Shown in pieces: positions 21,994-24,385 of a DNA stretch of 24,385 nt. The position numbers and the translations under genes are program-made. Numbering within the stretch: the stretch's first letter is position 1; every line of letters starts with the position of its first letter. Source of the DNA: an uncultured Blautia sp. (GTDB taxonomy: Bacteria; Bacillota; Clostridia; Lachnospirales; Lachnospiraceae); NCBI RefSeq assembly GCF_934372025.1, contig NZ_CAKROJ010000035.1:1-24385 (forward strand), given 5' to 3'. The notes beneath the pieces were generated by a model. That model saw nothing but the letters and a program-made list of their open reading frames with translations, was not told the origin of the DNA and ran no database searches.

Positions 21994-23000
21994 AAACGTC
22001 CTTCACCTTCCGGAAAATATCGCTGTATCCGCCCGTCCATCGTGATTCTGACACCGCCATGCTCCGGCACCAGGACATTGTCGGATATTCCCTGACAGAT
22101 TCCCGGAATACACTCCAGCGCCTGATAAAAAGCTTCTCTTCCGTTCACCTCGAAATGCAGGGCTTCCTTCGTTCCCTTTTCCATCCAGACATATTCAAAC
22201 AGCTGCTCTTTCTCAACCAGCGCATTGCCCAGAGATGCCGCAAGATCCAGAAACTCATCCAGCTGATCCGGTGTTGTTTTTTCTTCCGTCCCGTCCGACG
22301 TATCCAGATAAACACTGACCATCCTTCCGGCCGGCATACTGAATTCCTTTACAAGAAGTTCATCTTCCTTGGCACTGAGCTTCCAGTGGATATTTTTGAG
22401 CATATCTCCCTGATGGTAATATCTCGTATCAAAAATCTCCTGACTGTCCGTACCTGCCCTGGCTGCATTTTCGTTGTCTTCCTCTTCCCCGTAAAATCCC
22501 TGTACTGTTTCCTCGTCCATCGGATGGATCCTGGGGATGACTGCGATTGTCCTGGCAAGAGAAGGAATCCTGATCTTTGCCGAAAAAAGTCCAAGATAGT
22601 CGAATGCTCTGAGTTCCGTCACACTGGCTCTGAAAAAACCGCAGTGTACCGGTTCCAGCAAAATCTGCCACGAATCCCTGCTCTTTCTGTCTGCCGCAGT
22701 GTGCCGGACAATCCTGCCTGCGCCGGTGATTTCCATCACGATCTGGATATCTCCGACCGGAAAAACCGTCGGGTTTTCGATCTCAAGAATAAATTTCCCC
22801 CGCTCACCTCTGGTGACTGCAGAATCTTCCGTCTTCGCCGATACGCGAAGCTTTCCCGCCACATACCATACACCAACTGCCATACACACTGCAAAAAGAA
22901 ACTCAAAAACCAGCAGAAAAAAAGCAAACTCTCCCCTGCCGGCTGCCGCCGCCCACAACGTAGCCAGCACCAGTACCATATATATGATCTTACTTTTCAT
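21990..23000 (-). CDS. DUF58-family membrane protein
   Basis: Encodes 336 residues. Two close N-terminal membrane segments (about 5-18 and 24-48), then a cytosolic/peripheral domain carrying the DUF58 signature IFDTRYYHQGDMLKNIHWKL (189-208) followed by SAK and EDELLVKEF. The C-terminal half is von Willebrand A-like: VSVYLDTSDG has the remains of a metal-site DxS pattern. DUF58 proteins act with MoxR ATPases, probably as the client or adaptor remodelled by the AAA+ ring. It starts three bases after the MoxR stop and its end overlaps the transglutaminase gene by 4 bases, so translation is coupled. The cellular role is not known from sequence. Confidence 0.93.
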   Translation of the reverse strand: MKSKIIYMVLVLATLWAAAAGRGEFAFFLLVFEFLFAVCMAVGVWYVAGKLRVSAKTEDSAVTRGERGKFILEIENPTVFPVGDIQIVMEITGAGRIVRHTAADRKSRDSWQILLEPVHCGFFRASVTELRAFDYLGLFSAKIRIPSLARTIAVIPRIHPMDEETVQGFYGEEEDNENAARAGTDSQEIFDTRYYHQGDMLKNIHWKLSAKEDELLVKEFSMPAGRMVSVYLDTSDGTEEKTTPDQLDEFLDLAASLGNALVEKEQLFEYVWMEKGTKEALHFEVNGREAFYQALECIPGICQGISDNVLVPEHGGVRITMDGRIQRYFPEGEGRL

Positions 23001-23003
23001 ACC

Positions 23004-23942
23004 TTATCTCTCCGGCCGCGGCTGTCTGACAGATTTCAGGATTTCTCCGATGATCTGCTTCTGATCTCCCTGACTTAACTTTGCCCTCGCACTGCATTTG
23101 AGACGATGCATTGCAGCCGCCGGAAAAACCTCCGCCACATCCTGCGGCAGTACGAATATACGGTCCTGCATATATGCGCTGGCTTTTGCCATCCTGGTCA
23201 CTGCTATGGCACCACGGGTACTCAGTCCCAGAGACACCAGTTCATGTGAACGCGTTGCATTTACAAGATCCACAATATACCGACAGACAGTCTCATGGAC
23301 AAAAATCTCAGAGACTTCTCTCTGCATCCGGGCAAGATCATCCGCACTGATCACTGCCTTTACATCCTTCATTGCCCCAAACCCGGACTGCTTCATCAGG
23401 ATCTGCACTTCATCCTGAATATCCGGATAGCCCATCTCAATACAGATCATAAAACGGTCCAGCTGAGATTCCGGAAGTCTCTGTGTTCCGGCAGACCCGA
23501 TCGGGTTTTCTGTCGCAATGACGATAAACGGATCAGGAACATTCCTTGTCACACCATCTACGGTGACCGTTCCTTCCTCCATAACCTCAAGAAGCGCTGA
23601 CTGCGTCTTGGCAGAAGTTCGGTTGATCTCATCTGCAAGAAACAGGTTGCACATCACCGCTCCGGGCTGGTAGACAAATGCCTCTTTTTCCTTGATAAAC
23701 ATGGAAAATCCGACAATATCCGACGGCAGTACGTCAGGAGTAAACTGAACACGGTTCTGTGTCAGGTTCATTGCCCTTGCAAAAGCAAGTGCCATGGAGG
23801 TCTTGCCGACCCCCGGGATATCCTCGATCAGAATATGACCGCCCGCAAGGATTGCCGTCATTACCTGACGGATACATTCATCCTTGCCGAAAATCACCTT
23901 ACGGACCTCTTTCATGATCTCTTCTGTTTTTTTATTTTCCAT
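23004..23942 (-). CDS. MoxR-family AAA+ ATPase
   Basis: Encodes 312 residues, typical for MoxR. Visible: the N-terminal helix with VIFGKDECIRQV; Walker A IEDIPGVGKTSMA (G44-T48, K47); QFTPDVLPSDIVGFS, typical of the MoxR branch; Walker B NLFLADEINRTSAKTQSALL (D104, E105); sensor 1 FIVIATENPIG; the RLPESQLDRFM arginine-finger region; and the C-terminal lid with LGLSTRGA. A cytosolic chaperone-like ATPase thought to remodel protein complexes together with its DUF58 partner, which follows directly. An AGGAG site precedes the ATG. It starts 65 bases after the sortase gene; whether it shares the sortase promoter cannot be seen. Confidence 0.95.
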   Translation of the reverse strand: MENKKTEEIMKEVRKVIFGKDECIRQVMTAILAGGHILIEDIPGVGKTSMALAFARAMNLTQNRVQFTPDVLPSDIVGFSMFIKEKEAFVYQPGAVMCNLFLADEINRTSAKTQSALLEVMEEGTVTVDGVTRNVPDPFIVIATENPIGSAGTQRLPESQLDRFMICIEMGYPDIQDEVQILMKQSGFGAMKDVKAVISADDLARMQREVSEIFVHETVCRYIVDLVNATRSHELVSLGLSTRGAIAVTRMAKASAYMQDRIFVLPQDVAEVFPAAAMHRLKCSARAKLSQGDQKQIIGEILKSVRQPRPER

Positions 23943-23985
23943 TTTTCACTTTCTCCTGTCTTTCTCAGTATCATCAAGGTTCACG

Positions 23986-24000
23986 CTGACCCTGGGTCAG
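23986..24000. repeat. perfect 15-bp palindrome between sortase and moxR
   Basis: CTGACCC-T-GGGTCAG on the plus strand, a perfect inverted repeat around one base, seven bases after the sortase stop codon. It is not followed by T's on either strand, so it is not an ordinary terminator. It could be an operator or an mRNA-processing hairpin. Confidence 0.45.
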
Positions 24001-24007
24001 AATGCTG

Positions 24008-24385
24008 TTATCCTTTTTTCTTCTTATCATGGTGTCTCTTTATGAGGATCAGTAAAATGATCACACCTTCTGTCACTGCCACACCCGCCATCATAAACAG
24101 GAACCATGGCCATACATCTACCACTCGTTTCGCCATTGCCGCCGGACGGATCTGAGAAACTGTTTTTGCCTTCTCCTCCCCTGTATACGGCACACGGTGT
24201 CCTCTCACAAGAAGACGGTGTGTATTGACAGCATACGGTGTGCAGGTGACGAGCGTCACATAATCCTTTCCTTCCACAATATCCAGATCCGAAGTGTCCT
24301 CCGGATCAACCACCTTGATCTGATCAACCTCATACGCAAGTACCTCATCCAGCACATGAATATAAAACTGATCTTTTTTCTGTAC
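24008..24385 (-). CDS. class C (pilus) sortase, C-terminal part, cut by the window end
   Basis: 125 residues are visible; the frame is open to the window edge, so the start and the catalytic His lie outside. An internal GTG at 24355 is not the start: the sortase fold already runs through it (FYIHVLDEVLAYEVDQI). Visible: VVDPEDTSDLDIVEGKDYVT, the catalytic-Cys motif TLVTCTPYAVNTHRLLVRG with Cys and the essential Arg, HRVPY, and a C-terminal membrane helix (WPWFLFMMAGVAV, then TEGVIILLILI) with a basic tail. The C-terminal membrane anchor and the TLVTCTPY..N.HRLLVRG form point to class C sortases that polymerise pilins, so pilin genes are expected beyond 24385. It has only 65 bases to moxR. Confidence 0.9.
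   Translation of the reverse strand, partial: VQKKDQFYIHVLDEVLAYEVDQIKVVDPEDTSDLDIVEGKDYVTLVTCTPYAVNTHRLLVRGHRVPYTGEEKAKTVSQIRPAAMAKRVVDVWPWFLFMMAGVAVTEGVIILLILIKRHHDKKKKG

Noticed and set aside
1..24385. CRISPR array, insertion sequence, rRNA, origin, or known riboswitch
   Set aside because: I looked for regularly spaced repeats, transposase motifs, terminal inverted repeats and T-box, lysine or SAM riboswitch cores and saw none.

Overview
The window reads as chromosomal DNA from a Gram-positive anaerobe of the Clostridia, most likely a Lachnospiraceae gut bacterium. This rests on gene content: LL-diaminopimelate aminotransferase, an archaeal-type AspRS next to gatCAB, a SipW/TasA-type secretion operon with SpaA-like adhesin domains, an ANTAR regulator beside glutamine synthetase, and a class C sortase. 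From position 1150 to the right end every gene lies on the minus strand; only the left 0.8 kb is on the plus strand.

Left edge (1-1150): the end of a phage-type Bro-N antirepressor reading frame breaks off near position 81. It is followed by a plus-strand gene for an unrecognised small, basic secreted protein with its own terminator. A mostly empty spacer then leads to a tRNA-Pro(GGG) on the opposite strand. This looks like the worn end of a mobile element lying on the 3' side of a tRNA gene.

Surface-fibre operon (6326 down to 1267): sipW signal peptidase, three TasA-like proteins with SipW-type signal sequences (the third with a C-terminal KTGD/hydrophobic/basic anchor) and a 709-residue adhesin with a long acidic stretch and two isopeptide-type domains. 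Overlaps and short gaps indicate one transcript from a promoter at 6419-6447.

Metabolic block: ilvN-ilvC (promoter 8267-8294, terminator 6485-6522), then an M18 aminopeptidase - HAD phosphatase - tyrosine phosphatase operon (promoter 11602-11630).

Nitrogen/aspartate block (19591 down to 11633): a consensus promoter and a leader terminator precede glnA, an ANTAR RNA-binding regulator, a probably non-discriminating AspRS, gatC, gatA, gatB and dapL, closed by a strong terminator. Glutamine made by GlnA is the amide donor used by GatCAB, and AspRS supplies the Asp-tRNA(Asn) substrate. The most interesting signal is the glnA leader. A small hairpin predicted at the very 5' end of the transcript has a hexaloop of the ANTAR type (A at 1, G at 4). 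It overlaps the base of the leader terminator, so the two structures exclude each other. The ANTAR gene directly behind glnA is the obvious candidate antiterminator.

Right edge: the C-terminal part of a class C (pilus) sortase, then MoxR AAA+ ATPase, DUF58 protein and a large membrane transglutaminase-like protein in which the usual catalytic Cys is Ser.
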